A DNA stretch of 64,000 nt from Anderseniella sp963787895 (GTDB lineage: Bacteria; Pseudomonadota; Alphaproteobacteria; Rhizobiales; Aestuariivirgaceae). Location: NCBI GenBank assembly GCA_963787895.1, contig CAWBEX010000001.1, positions 558,001-622,000 on the forward strand, given 5' to 3'. Shown piece by piece: positions 52,226 to 61,431 of this stretch (positions are counted from its first letter, which is position 1; each line of letters starts with the position of its first letter). The notes under the pieces were generated by a model. The model was not told the DNA's origin and searched no databases. It saw only the letters and a list, made by a program, of their open reading frames with translations. The position numbers and the translations under genes are program-made.

Positions 52226-53643
52226 CAGCCGTTGCCCTTCTTCGCCAGTTCGTCCAGCTCACCCGGCAGTGCATAAGCCCACTGGGTGATGTTGCCGGCA
52301 CCCAGGCAAATGACCACGTCACCCTCAGCAGCACTCTCGTGCACAAGCGGCGCCAGTTCACTTGGATGGGAAATGGTGAACACCGACCGGTGTCCGCGCG
52401 AACGCAAACCGTCTGCAAGTGCGCTGTGGGTTGCGCCTTCAATCGGCGTTTCACCCGCCTCGTAGACAGGAGCCAGAATGACCTGGTCAGCATCATTGAA
52501 GCAGGAGGAGAAGTCATTGAACAGATCATGCAGCCGGGTATAGCGGTGCGGCTGCATGACAGCGATCACCCGTTTGTCGGTGACACCGCGCGCCGCCTTC
52601 AATACGGCTGAAATTTCCACTGGATGATGACCATAGTCATCGTACACATCCACACCGCCCGACGAACCAGTGTGGGTGAACCGCCGCTTGACGCCGGAAA
52701 AGCCCGCAAGCCCCTTGCGGATCGCCTTGTCTGAAACCCCGAGGTTGGTTGCCACGGCAATCGCTGCAGTGGAATTCATCAGGTTGTGTTCGCCCGGCAT
52801 GGCCAGCGTTATGTCATCGAGGGTGCGGGAGGTGCCGGAGCGGCGGTCGTTGATGACAACGGAAAAATGGCTCCTTCCACCCGAATATGAAATGTCCGTC
52901 AACCGGAAGTCAGCCTGGGCGCTCTTGCCATAGGTGAATACCCGGCGGTCGGAAACCTGCGAAATCAACTCCTGCACATGGGGATGATCAATGCACATGA
53001 CGGCGAATCCGTAGAACGGAATGTTCTCCACAAAAGCGCGATAGGCCTTTCTGGCTTCATCAAACGTGCCGTAATGGTCCAGGTGTTCCGGGTCCATGTT
53101 GGTGACGATGACAACGTCTGATATCAGCTTGACGAACGTGCCGTCAGACTCATCCGCCTCGACAACCATCCAGTCGCCCTTGCCTAGTCGGGCATTGGTG
53201 CCATAGGCATTGATGATGCCGCCGTTGATGACGGTGGGATCGATACCGCCTGCATCGAGCAGCGAAGCCACCAGCGATGTCGTGGTGGTCTTGCCGTGTG
53301 TGCCGCCAACTGCCACGCATGACTTGAAGCGCATCAGCTCTGCCAGCATCTCCGCACGCCTTACCAGCGGCAGGAAGCGGGCGCGCGCTTCAACAACTTC
53401 CGGGTTGTCCTTCTTTACCGCCGTCGAGGTAACAACAACCTGCGCCTCACCAAGGTTTTCCGCCCGATGGCCGATGTGAACCGTAACTCCGGCCTTGCGC
53501 AACCGGGCAACGTTGTAGTTGTCGGCAATGTCCGAGCCCTGCACCGTGTAGCCAAGCGTAGCCATCACCTCGGCAATGCCACTCATGCCAATGCCGCCGA
53601 TGCCAACAAAATGAATGGGGCCGATGTCCTGAGTCAGTTTCAT
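52225..53643 (-). CDS. murC: UDP-N-acetylmuramate–L-alanine ligase
   Basis: A 472-residue Mur ligase adding L-Ala to UDP-MurNAc. IHFVGIGGIGMSGIAEVMAT is the N-terminal UDP-binding region, GGTHGKTTTTSLVASLLD the ATP loop, NMDPEHLDHYGTFDEARKAY the central domain, and VYDDYGHHPVEISAVLKAAR plus FQPHRYTR-like QPHRYTRLHDLF the MurC C-terminal motifs. It starts three bases after the murG stop. Confidence 0.96.
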   Translation of the reverse strand: MKLTQDIGPIHFVGIGGIGMSGIAEVMATLGYTVQGSDIADNYNVARLRKAGVTVHIGHRAENLGEAQVVVTSTAVKKDNPEVVEARARFLPLVRRAEMLAELMRFKSCVAVGGTHGKTTTTSLVASLLDAGGIDPTVINGGIINAYGTNARLGKGDWMVVEADESDGTFVKLISDVVIVTNMDPEHLDHYGTFDEARKAYRAFVENIPFYGFAVMCIDHPHVQELISQVSDRRVFTYGKSAQADFRLTDISYSGGRSHFSVVINDRRSGTSRTLDDITLAMPGEHNLMNSTAAIAVATNLGVSDKAIRKGLAGFSGVKRRFTHTGSSGGVDVYDDYGHHPVEISAVLKAARGVTDKRVIAVMQPHRYTRLHDLFNDFSSCFNDADQVILAPVYEAGETPIEGATHSALADGLRSRGHRSVFTISHPSELAPLVHESAAEGDVVICLGAGNITQWAYALPGELDELAKKGNG

Positions 53644-53646
53644 GGT

Positions 53647-54792
53647 CTAAGCATTGTCCTTTTTGGCCGGGTGTAGCAGTTCTTCCACAAGGTCTGCCAG
53701 CAGCTCAGCAGCGTCTGGTCTACCGTGCGACACAGCCGCACTTGCAGCTCTGGTAAGTCCGGCATCATCGAATCGCAAGCGGGTTATGAAGGACGCAAGG
53801 TCTGCAGCGGTCAAACCCGGCTGTTGTTTGATCCACCCGCCACCTGCCCTTGCCATGCTCTCGGCGTTTCGCAACTGGTCGTTGTCCAGTGCATGCGGCA
53901 GCGGCACATAGATGGCCGGCCTGCCTATGACACCCAGCTCTGCCACCGACGAAGCGCCTGCCCGGCAAATGACCAGATGTGCCCTGGCTATGCGGCTGGG
54001 CATGTCATCAAAGAAGGCTTCACAGGTGGCCTTCACACCGGCTGCTTCGTATGCGCTGCGCACCGCCTCAATGTCTTCCGGGCGGCATTGCTGGACGATC
54101 CGCAAGGTCTTGGTAATCGCCTTTGGCAGTTCGGCAACAACCTGCGGCATGATCTGGGAAAAGAACTGGGCGCCCTGACTTCCACCGAAGATCAGCAGGT
54201 TGAACACAGTGTCAGCTCGCGATGGCTCATAAGCCGATGCTGCATCCTTGACCTGCTGGCGCACCGGGTTGCCTGTCATGCGCACCCGTTGCATCTGCTC
54301 AGGTGTGAAGCCGTAAACCGGTTCGAACGAGGTAGCGATGATGCGCGCCTGACCGATGCCCGCAGCAAGCCTGTTGGCGCGCCCGGCAACGGCATTTTGC
54401 TCATGGATCATCGCGGGGATGCCACACCGGCGAGCCGCCAGCATCACAGGCAAAGAGGGATACCCGCCAAAACCAACCACAGCGCGCGGCTGCAGAAGAT
54501 TGAACAATTGAGTGCATTGACGATAACCGGACACCAACCGCCATGCTTGCCCCGGCAACTTCCAGGGCTTGCCGAACGTCAGCGTCGATGACTGTATTTC
54601 CTCGACCATGCCTGCGCGAAACCTGTCGCGCCATTCCAGCCCGCGCTTGTCGGTATACAGCAGTACATCCCACTTGCGTGCCTCCAGCGCCTGCGCAAGC
54701 GCCTGAGCCGGAAACAGATGCCCACCGGTCCCGCCTGAAGCAAGAACTATCGTGCCGTCACCTCTGCGGCCTGGTGCTGGATACTTTACCAT
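53647..54792 (-). CDS. murG: Lipid II synthase (GlcNAc transferase) MurG
   Basis: A 381-residue GT-B glycosyltransferase turning lipid I into lipid II at the inner membrane. IVLASGGTGGHLFPAQALAQ is the first G-loop; VVGFGGYPSLPVMLAARRCG and HEQNAVAGRANRL are the acceptor and membrane sites; LIFGGSQGAQFFSQIMP and ICRAGASSVAELGVIGRPAI bind UDP-GlcNAc. The ATG seven bases after the ftsW stop was chosen over one six codons upstream. Confidence 0.95.
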   Translation of the reverse strand: MVKYPAPGRRGDGTIVLASGGTGGHLFPAQALAQALEARKWDVLLYTDKRGLEWRDRFRAGMVEEIQSSTLTFGKPWKLPGQAWRLVSGYRQCTQLFNLLQPRAVVGFGGYPSLPVMLAARRCGIPAMIHEQNAVAGRANRLAAGIGQARIIATSFEPVYGFTPEQMQRVRMTGNPVRQQVKDAASAYEPSRADTVFNLLIFGGSQGAQFFSQIMPQVVAELPKAITKTLRIVQQCRPEDIEAVRSAYEAAGVKATCEAFFDDMPSRIARAHLVICRAGASSVAELGVIGRPAIYVPLPHALDNDQLRNAESMARAGGGWIKQQPGLTAADLASFITRLRFDDAGLTRAASAAVSHGRPDAAELLADLVEELLHPAKKDNA

Positions 54793-54799
54793 GAACCAA

Positions 54800-55966
54800 C
54801 TATGCCACAACCGGCTTCATGCTGGCCATTGCTGGCGGCAATGCGGCACTGCGTGTCCGCACCCGCGAGAACGCCAGCAGCAACCCCATGGAAAACGCCA
54901 TGGCAATCAGCGAAGACCCGCCATATGAGATGAACGGCAGCGTCATGCCCTTGGCGGGCAGCAGGGTGAGATTCACACCCAGATTGATGAACGACTGAAA
55001 GCCGTACAACGTCACCAGCCCGGTTAGCGCGAGTGCTGCAAATGGATCCGAGACACGCAATGCCCTCGTCAAAACCCGCAGCACGATGAAGGCGACGATG
55101 CCAATCAGGATGGCGCAAACAACGAAACCGAACTCCTCACCGATTACAGCGAGGATGAAGTCTGTGTGGGCATCAGGCAGAATGTGTTTGGCGCTGCCGC
55201 CACCAGGCCCGGTTCCCATCAAACCACCATTGTTGAAGGCCTGTGTCGCTGCATCCACCTGAAACGTGTCATGTTTTTCAGGGTCCAGGAACCGGTCAAC
55301 ACGTGACGCCACATGCGGAAAGGTGAAGTAGGCAAACACGCCAAACCCCGAAGCAGCACCGCCCAGCCCGAAAATCCAGAACCATGAAATTCCGTGTATC
55401 AACAACAACGTCGCAAATACTGCCGAAGTGAGTACAAGCTGACCAAAGTCAGGCTGCAACACCAGAGCTCCTGCCATAAGACCAAACAGCGCGAACGCAA
55501 ACCACAGGCCCGGCATTTCAGGCTTGCGTGTGCTTTCGGCCAGCAGCCAAGCCGCCGTCACGACGAAAGCAGGTTTGGCAAATTCGGACGGCTGGATGTT
55601 GATCGGGCCGAAATCGAGCCAACGATGTGCACCCTTGATTTCCGGGCCGATAAACAAGGCCGCCACCATGGCAATCAACCCACCAACAAAAGCAACCATG
55701 CACACGCGCCTGGCCTGCGCAGGCGACAATAGAGAGGTGCCCAGCAGAACCACGGATGCAGGCGCCAGGAAGATCAGCTGCCGGGTGAAAAAGTGGAAAT
55801 GCTCCAGGCCCAGACGCGCGGCAACCGGAGGCGACGCCGCCATCGAGAACAGCACTCCCGCCGCCATCAACACGAACACACAGCCCAGCAGAACCCTGTC
55901 GACGGTAAACCACCAGTCAGCGACCAACCCACGGTCCGAGCGTGATATGAGAACAGATCTTGGCAT
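54800..55966 (-). CDS. ftsW: Septal peptidoglycan glycosyltransferase FtsW
   Basis: A 388-residue SEDS protein with about ten transmembrane helices. GAHRWLDFGPINIQPSEFAK is the SEDS signature; GGLMGTGPGGGSAKHILPDA followed by HTDFILAVIGEEFG holds the catalytic Asp; INLGVNLTLLPAKGMTLPFISYGGSS is the C-terminal signature. It works with FtsI at the septum. It lies three bases after murD. Confidence 0.96.
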   Translation of the reverse strand: MPRSVLISRSDRGLVADWWFTVDRVLLGCVFVLMAAGVLFSMAASPPVAARLGLEHFHFFTRQLIFLAPASVVLLGTSLLSPAQARRVCMVAFVGGLIAMVAALFIGPEIKGAHRWLDFGPINIQPSEFAKPAFVVTAAWLLAESTRKPEMPGLWFAFALFGLMAGALVLQPDFGQLVLTSAVFATLLLIHGISWFWIFGLGGAASGFGVFAYFTFPHVASRVDRFLDPEKHDTFQVDAATQAFNNGGLMGTGPGGGSAKHILPDAHTDFILAVIGEEFGFVVCAILIGIVAFIVLRVLTRALRVSDPFAALALTGLVTLYGFQSFINLGVNLTLLPAKGMTLPFISYGGSSLIAMAFSMGLLLAFSRVRTRSAALPPAMASMKPVVA

Positions 55967-55969
55967 GGA

Positions 55970-57367
55970 TCAGGTTACCTCTTCATGTTGCCGCACTCCA
56001 TCGAGCGCCAGCACCAGCGCGCGGAAGTCATCACCGCGCACTTCAAAATTGGGATATTGGTCAAAAGATGCGCACGCAGGTGACAGCAGCACACTAACCT
56101 CTGCTGCATCACTGGCATCAGCGGCAGCATCTCTGGCTGCCTGCGTAACCGCTTCTGCCATGGTGCCCGCCATCACATGGTCTACCTTGCCCTTCAATGC
56201 AGCAGACAACGCCTGTGCATCCTGACCAATGAGGTAGGCACGCGCAACGCGGTGAAACAACGGTTCCAGCGAAGCAATGCCACCTTGCTTGGCCTGGCCC
56301 CCAGCTATCCAGTAGATACGCTGGAAGCTGCCAAGCGCCTTCTCTGCGGCATCTGCGTTGGTGGCCTTGCTGTCATTGATAAACACCACCCGCCCTGCAG
56401 CACCGACTTCTTCCATGCGGTGGGCAAGACCAGGGAAACTGCCGAAACCTGCTTCTATCTGCTCAGGCGTCAAACCCAGGCGTCGGGCTGCGATATAGGC
56501 CGCACATGCGTTCTGCGCATTGTGCAGACCGCGCAGCGCCCGCGCGGCGACCAGCGCCACACGCGCACCATCCCGGGCATCATTGATAGTGTCCCCGTCG
56601 CAACTCACCAGGGCATCATTGCTGCGCACGGTAAACGTGCCAATCGTGGTATGTTTTGCAGCATCAGCAACAATGGCGGCGCACCATTTGTCGTCGACCG
56701 AAATGGCAGCAAGATCGTTTTCATCTTGCAGGGCGAACATGCGGGCCTTGACGGCGGCATAATTTTCCATGCTGCCGTGGCGGTCAAGATGATCAGGTGT
56801 CAGGTTCATCAAAATGCCGACGTCAGGCTTGAGTGATGGCATCAGGTCGATCTGGTAGGACGAAAGCTCGATGACATAGACCGCATCCGCAGACGGCGGC
56901 GGCAGCAACAGGGCTGCAGTACCGATATTGCCTCCAACATGAACATTAAGGCCGGCCGATGCCAGCACGTGCCCGGTGAGTGCAGTGGTGGTGGACTTGC
57001 CGTTGGTCCCGGTGATGGCGATCAACCTGGCGCCGGAGCCAGTAATCTCACGCGCCAGAATCTCGGTGTCCCCGATAATCTCGACACCGGACGCTCGCGC
57101 CTTCTTGACGCTCCAGTGCGGTTCGGGATGTGTCAGCGGCACGCCCGGAGACAACACATAACTGTCGAGGCTGGCAAAATCGGTCTCATGCAGGTTGACC
57201 ACCGGCAGCCCGTTTTCACGCGCCAACTCGGCAGCAGCCGGAGCATCATCCCAGGCCAGCACCTGGGCACCGCCACGCAGCAAGGCGTCGACCGTCGCAT
57301 TGCCCGACCGGCCCAGGCCGAACACGCCGACCTTCTTGCCCTTGAAACTGTGTGCTGCAATTTTCAT
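55970..57367 (-). CDS. murD: UDP-N-acetylmuramoylalanine–D-glutamate ligase
   Basis: A 465-residue Mur ligase adding D-Glu. VGVFGLGRSGNATVDALLRG forms the N-terminal domain, ITGTNGKSTTTALTGHVL the ATP loop, ILMNLTPDHLDRHGSMENYA the central site, and FINDSKATNADAAEKALGSF the C-terminal MurD motif. The ATG at MKIAAHSF is used; an earlier in-frame start would begin inside mraY. Confidence 0.96.
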   Translation of the reverse strand: MKIAAHSFKGKKVGVFGLGRSGNATVDALLRGGAQVLAWDDAPAAAELARENGLPVVNLHETDFASLDSYVLSPGVPLTHPEPHWSVKKARASGVEIIGDTEILAREITGSGARLIAITGTNGKSTTTALTGHVLASAGLNVHVGGNIGTAALLLPPPSADAVYVIELSSYQIDLMPSLKPDVGILMNLTPDHLDRHGSMENYAAVKARMFALQDENDLAAISVDDKWCAAIVADAAKHTTIGTFTVRSNDALVSCDGDTINDARDGARVALVAARALRGLHNAQNACAAYIAARRLGLTPEQIEAGFGSFPGLAHRMEEVGAAGRVVFINDSKATNADAAEKALGSFQRIYWIAGGQAKQGGIASLEPLFHRVARAYLIGQDAQALSAALKGKVDHVMAGTMAEAVTQAARDAAADASDAAEVSVLLSPACASFDQYPNFEVRGDDFRALVLALDGVRQHEEVT

Positions 57368-57390
57368 GTAGAGCCCGGCCGCTGCCTTTC

Positions 57391-58479
57391 CTAGCGAAGC
57401 TTCAACGTGGCCAGACCGACCAGCGCCAGCACCACCGAGATAATCCAGAACCGGATGACAATTGTTGGTTCCTTCCACCCCTTTTGTTCAAAGTGATGGT
57501 GCAAGGGTGCCATGGCAAATACCCGCTTGCCCGTAAGCTTGAACGAGGCCACCTGCACGATGACTGACACCGTCTCCAGCACGAACAGCCCTCCAATGAT
57601 GGCCAGCACGATTTCATGCTTTGCAGCTACCGCAATTGCGCCCAGCGTGCCGCCAAGTGACAGCGAACCGGTGTCACCCATGAAAATCATGGCGGGTGGT
57701 GCATTGAACCACAAGAACCCTAGCCCGGCCCCGATCAAGGCACCGCAAAGCACCGCCAGCTCGCCGGTTCCGCGCACATAGTGTATTTGCAGATAATCAG
57801 CAAACTTGATGTTACCGGCCAGATACACAATGACCCCGAAACTGGCCGCGGCAATCATCACAGGTACAATCGCCAGCCCGTCCAGACCATCGGTCAGGTT
57901 GACCGCGTTGCCAGCGCCCACCACAACCAGCGCGCCGAACACCACGAACACAAAGCCCAGCTGAATGAGTGTATCCTTCAGGAAAGGCAGTGCCAGCGCA
58001 TTTGACAGCTTTTCATCACCCAGCAAGGTAAACATCCACACTGCAACACCGGCAATGATGAACTCCAGCGCCAGCCGCAGCCTGCCGGAAAATCCGCCTG
58101 TGCTGGCCCGGGTCACCTTCAGGTAGTCATCGTAAAATCCGATGGCCCCGAAACCCAGCGTGACGAACAGTACCGACCACACATACAGGTTGCTCAAGTC
58201 TGCCCACAGAAGGGTCGAGAACACGATGCCTGCAAGGATCATCAATCCGCCCATGGTGGGCGTTCCCTGCTTTTCGATAATGTGTCGGGCCGGTCCATCT
58301 TCGCGTATGGGCTGGCCCCTGCCCTGCTTCAGGCGCAGATTTGCAATCAGCCACGGCCCGAACATGAACACAAGAAACAGGGCCGTCATCAGCGCGCCGC
58401 CGGTTCTGAATGTAATGTAGCGAAACACGTTCAATGCCGAAAGCTGGTCGCTGAACTCAACGAAGATGTAATGTAGCAT
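57391..58479 (-). CDS. mraY: Phospho-MurNAc-pentapeptide transferase MraY
   Basis: A 362-residue membrane enzyme making lipid I by transferring phospho-MurNAc-pentapeptide to undecaprenyl phosphate. GPARHIIEKQGTPTMGGLMI and GFYDDYLKVTR carry the first catalytic Asp pair; NAVNLTDGLDGLAIVP is the family signature; NAPPAMIFMGDTGSLSLGG and the HHHFEQKGW motif complete the active site. AGGA precedes the ATG; 65 bases separate it from murF. Confidence 0.97.
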   Translation of the reverse strand: MLHYIFVEFSDQLSALNVFRYITFRTGGALMTALFLVFMFGPWLIANLRLKQGRGQPIREDGPARHIIEKQGTPTMGGLMILAGIVFSTLLWADLSNLYVWSVLFVTLGFGAIGFYDDYLKVTRASTGGFSGRLRLALEFIIAGVAVWMFTLLGDEKLSNALALPFLKDTLIQLGFVFVVFGALVVVGAGNAVNLTDGLDGLAIVPVMIAAASFGVIVYLAGNIKFADYLQIHYVRGTGELAVLCGALIGAGLGFLWFNAPPAMIFMGDTGSLSLGGTLGAIAVAAKHEIVLAIIGGLFVLETVSVIVQVASFKLTGKRVFAMAPLHHHFEQKGWKEPTIVIRFWIISVVLALVGLATLKLR

Positions 58480-58544
58480 TGTCGATCCTGGCCGGTAATT
58501 TGCAATCCACGCTGCCTCAGCCACTGCGGCTGGCGGTGTGCAGA

Positions 58545-59969
58545 TTATTTGCCTCCGGCGTTGCCCCCGTACTTGTTGATAATTGCTTGCACCACCGGCT
58601 TCATCTTCGAACCGAGTGACCCCTTGACCATGATTACATCGCCATTTTGAACTGCGGCAAGCAGCGGTTCCACCACTTCAGAAGACGCAACTGCGTGCAT
58701 GCCGCGCATGTCCGCCGGCAACTCCTGCCACAAGGCACCCATGGCCTCTCCGCAGGCAAACACCACATCCACACCGGCATCTTCTATCGGGTTCAGAAGC
58801 TCTGCATGCAACCTTTCGGCATGATCACCCAGTTCCAGCATATCACCGAGCACCGCCACACGCCGCCCGCGGCCTTGCGGTTTTGCAGCGCCAAGCAACT
58901 CCAGCGCTGCGCGCACCGATGCCGGATTGGCATTGTAGCTTTCATCAATGAGCGTGATGGAGACACCACCTGCCTTGAGTGTGTGGCGCACCCCGCGCCC
59001 CGAGGGTGGCTCAGTGTTGGCAAGTGCGAGCGCGCATCTGGCCAGATCAGCTCCGGCGGCGTGACAGGCAGCAAGCACCGCCAGCGAATTCACCACCACA
59101 TGACGGCCCGGCGCACCCAGCTTGTAGGTCACATCATGGCCCTGCACATTCGCGCTGACACAGGAGCACTGCTGATGCAGGGTCATGCGTGTCACCCGCA
59201 CATCAGCGTCTTCAGCTTCGCCGAAGCTGACAATGCTAGAGATCGCTTGTTCACTGGCAAGCTGCCTGAGCAGATCAAAGAATTCGGTGTCGCGGTTTAT
59301 GATGGCCGTGCCGCCCGGCAGAACGCCGGTGAATATTTCCGCCTTCGCCCGGGCAATGCCTTCCAGCGACGAGAAATGCCCCAGATGGCTTTCTGCTATT
59401 GCCGTGATGATGGCAATTCCGGGCCTGACCATGTCAATCAGCGTTGCGATCTCACCGGCATGGTTCATGCCCACTTCAAACACACCGAAAGCCGCATCAC
59501 GAGGCAGGCGCGCCAGCGTCAGCGGCACACCCCAGTGATTGTTGAAGGACGAGACAGATGCATGGGTTTCACCACAGGCAGAAAGCGCGACACGAAGCGC
59601 ATCCTTGGTTGTAGTCTTGCCAACAGACCCGGTAACAGCAATCACCCGCCCGCTGAACCTTGCCCGCGCTGCCCGGCCCATCGCCTCAAGCGCTGCCAGC
59701 GCATCAGGCACAACGAGCACTGCCCCGGCAGCGCGCATCGCGTCATCAGGCCTGGACACCACCGCAATGCCGGCACCAGCCTCCAGCGCCCTGGCAGCAT
59801 ATTCATGCCCGTCGGTACGATCACCCGTAATCGCCACGAAGATGTCGCCTTCAGCAATGGAGCGGCTGTCTATGGCAACGCCGTTCAGGGCCTGCGATAC
59901 TTCACCTTCCAGCGTGCCGCCGGTAGCCGCTATCAGCTCGTCAATGGTCCACAATGCGGCATCAGCCAT
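58545..59969 (-). CDS. murF: UDP-MurNAc-tripeptide–D-alanyl-D-alanine ligase
   Basis: A 474-residue Mur ligase adding D-Ala-D-Ala. VAIDSRSIAEGDIFVAITGD is the N-terminal domain, AVTGSVGKTTTKDALRVALS the ATP loop, FEVGMNHAGEIATLIDMVRP the central domain, and LIDESYNANPASVRAALELL the MurF C-terminal motif. The start is the ATG after GGGAGGG, overlapping the murE stop by 8 bases; a second ATG lies seven codons upstream. Confidence 0.95.
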   Translation of the reverse strand: MADAALWTIDELIAATGGTLEGEVSQALNGVAIDSRSIAEGDIFVAITGDRTDGHEYAARALEAGAGIAVVSRPDDAMRAAGAVLVVPDALAALEAMGRAARARFSGRVIAVTGSVGKTTTKDALRVALSACGETHASVSSFNNHWGVPLTLARLPRDAAFGVFEVGMNHAGEIATLIDMVRPGIAIITAIAESHLGHFSSLEGIARAKAEIFTGVLPGGTAIINRDTEFFDLLRQLASEQAISSIVSFGEAEDADVRVTRMTLHQQCSCVSANVQGHDVTYKLGAPGRHVVVNSLAVLAACHAAGADLARCALALANTEPPSGRGVRHTLKAGGVSITLIDESYNANPASVRAALELLGAAKPQGRGRRVAVLGDMLELGDHAERLHAELLNPIEDAGVDVVFACGEAMGALWQELPADMRGMHAVASSEVVEPLLAAVQNGDVIMVKGSLGSKMKPVVQAIINKYGGNAGGK

Positions 59970-61431
59970 TTGCGACCCTCCCGCCGACACAGGCCAGCAC
60001 AGCCTCCTGATCCGAGAACGGGATCACCTTGTTGCCAATGGTCTGGCCGGTCTCGTGACCCTTGCCCGCTATGACAAGCACATCACCGGCGCGCAGACCT
60101 TCGATTGCTGTTTGTATCGCCAGCGCCCTGTCACCAATCTCGCTGGCGCCGGGACAGGCGGCCAGAATGGCGGCACGGATCAGCGCCGGGTCCTCGGAGC
60201 GTGGATTATCGTCGGTGACAATGCACACATCTGCATGAGCGTGTGCCGCCCTGCCCATTTCAGGCCGCTTGCCGGGATCACGGTCACCGCCTGCTCCAAA
60301 CACGACGTGCAACTTGCCCGCAGCATAGGGGCGCACAGACTTCAATGCATGTTCAAGCGCATCTGGCGTGTGGGCAAAATCAACAAACACCGGAGCGCCT
60401 GCATCTGCTGTTGCCACCAGTTCCAGCCTGCCGCTGGCACCGCGCAACTGTTCCAGCGCCCGGATGGCATGCGGCTCCGACCCGCCGGAGGATATGACCA
60501 GTTCAGCCGCCATGAGAGCATTCTCCGTCTGAAAATCTCCCACCAAAGGCAGGTAAATCCTGTAGTTTCCGGCGCGGCCCTCGATCTCCAGAAGTTGGCC
60601 AAATCCCTGCGGGTGTGCCCCCGTCAGTTTGAGGCCTGAACCGGAGCGTCCAACCGTGCTCACAACCAGGCCACGCGCAATGCATCGCTCGATGATCTTG
60701 CCGGCGTCCGGCATGTCGGCGTTGATGACGGCATTGGCCCCTGCGCCCAAAACCTCTTCGAACAGCATCATCTTGGCATCAAGATAGGCTTCGAAGGTCT
60801 TGTGATAATCGAGATGGTCGCGCGTCAGGTTTGTAAAGCCGCCTGCTGCAAACCGGATGCCATGCAACCTGTACTGCGCCAATCCGTGACTTGATGCCTC
60901 CAGCGCCACATGGGTGACCTGATCATGTGACAGTTCTTCAAGCCTGGCGTGAATTTCCACCGGGTCCGGCGTTGTGTGGGCCAGTTTGACGGTACCGGCC
61001 GGAGACACCACTCCAACCGTGCCAATGCTGGCAGCGCGCAGTCCGAGCACACTCCATATCTGTCGCACGAACGAAGCCACGGATGTCTTGCCGTTGGTGC
61101 CGGTCACGGCAACCATCACATCAGGTTGCGGCGCATGAAAACGGGCAGCCATCAGGGCCAGGGCAAGGCGTGGATTGCCGCACCGCACCACCGGAACACC
61201 TAGATCGTCCGGCAAGACAGCCTCACTGCCCGCCAGCACAACCGATGCGCCATTGGCAACTGCACTTGCAGCATACATTGCGCCTTCGGCTTCGGTGCCG
61301 GACAGCGCGGCAAAGAGATTGCCTTGTGCAACCTTGCGGCTATCGCTGTTCAGCCCGGTGACAACCATTTGACCACTGCCGGCAGGCACGGGCGCAATCG
61401 CGTGAACGAGGTGATCAAGCCGCATGCTCAT
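59962..61431 (-). CDS. murE: UDP-MurNAc-dipeptide–meso-diaminopimelate ligase
   Basis: A 489-residue Mur ligase adding the third residue of the stem peptide. GLNSDSRKVAQGNLFAALSG binds UDP, VTGTNGKTSVASFVRQIWSV is the ATP loop, TNLTRDHLDYHKTFEAYLDA the central domain, and VTDDNPRSEDPALIRAAILA contains the DNPR motif that marks meso-DAP specificity. The cell wall is therefore predicted to be DAP-type. The start overlaps the ftsI stop (ATGA). Confidence 0.96.
   Translation of the reverse strand: MSMRLDHLVHAIAPVPAGSGQMVVTGLNSDSRKVAQGNLFAALSGTEAEGAMYAASAVANGASVVLAGSEAVLPDDLGVPVVRCGNPRLALALMAARFHAPQPDVMVAVTGTNGKTSVASFVRQIWSVLGLRAASIGTVGVVSPAGTVKLAHTTPDPVEIHARLEELSHDQVTHVALEASSHGLAQYRLHGIRFAAGGFTNLTRDHLDYHKTFEAYLDAKMMLFEEVLGAGANAVINADMPDAGKIIERCIARGLVVSTVGRSGSGLKLTGAHPQGFGQLLEIEGRAGNYRIYLPLVGDFQTENALMAAELVISSGGSEPHAIRALEQLRGASGRLELVATADAGAPVFVDFAHTPDALEHALKSVRPYAAGKLHVVFGAGGDRDPGKRPEMGRAAHAHADVCIVTDDNPRSEDPALIRAAILAACPGASEIGDRALAIQTAIEGLRAGDVLVIAGKGHETGQTIGNKVIPFSDQEAVLACVGGRVANG

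Noticed and set aside
58647..60074. 475-residue plus-strand open frame opposite murF
   Set aside because: Antisense to an intact murF; composition is His/Arg/Cys-rich and no motif is present.
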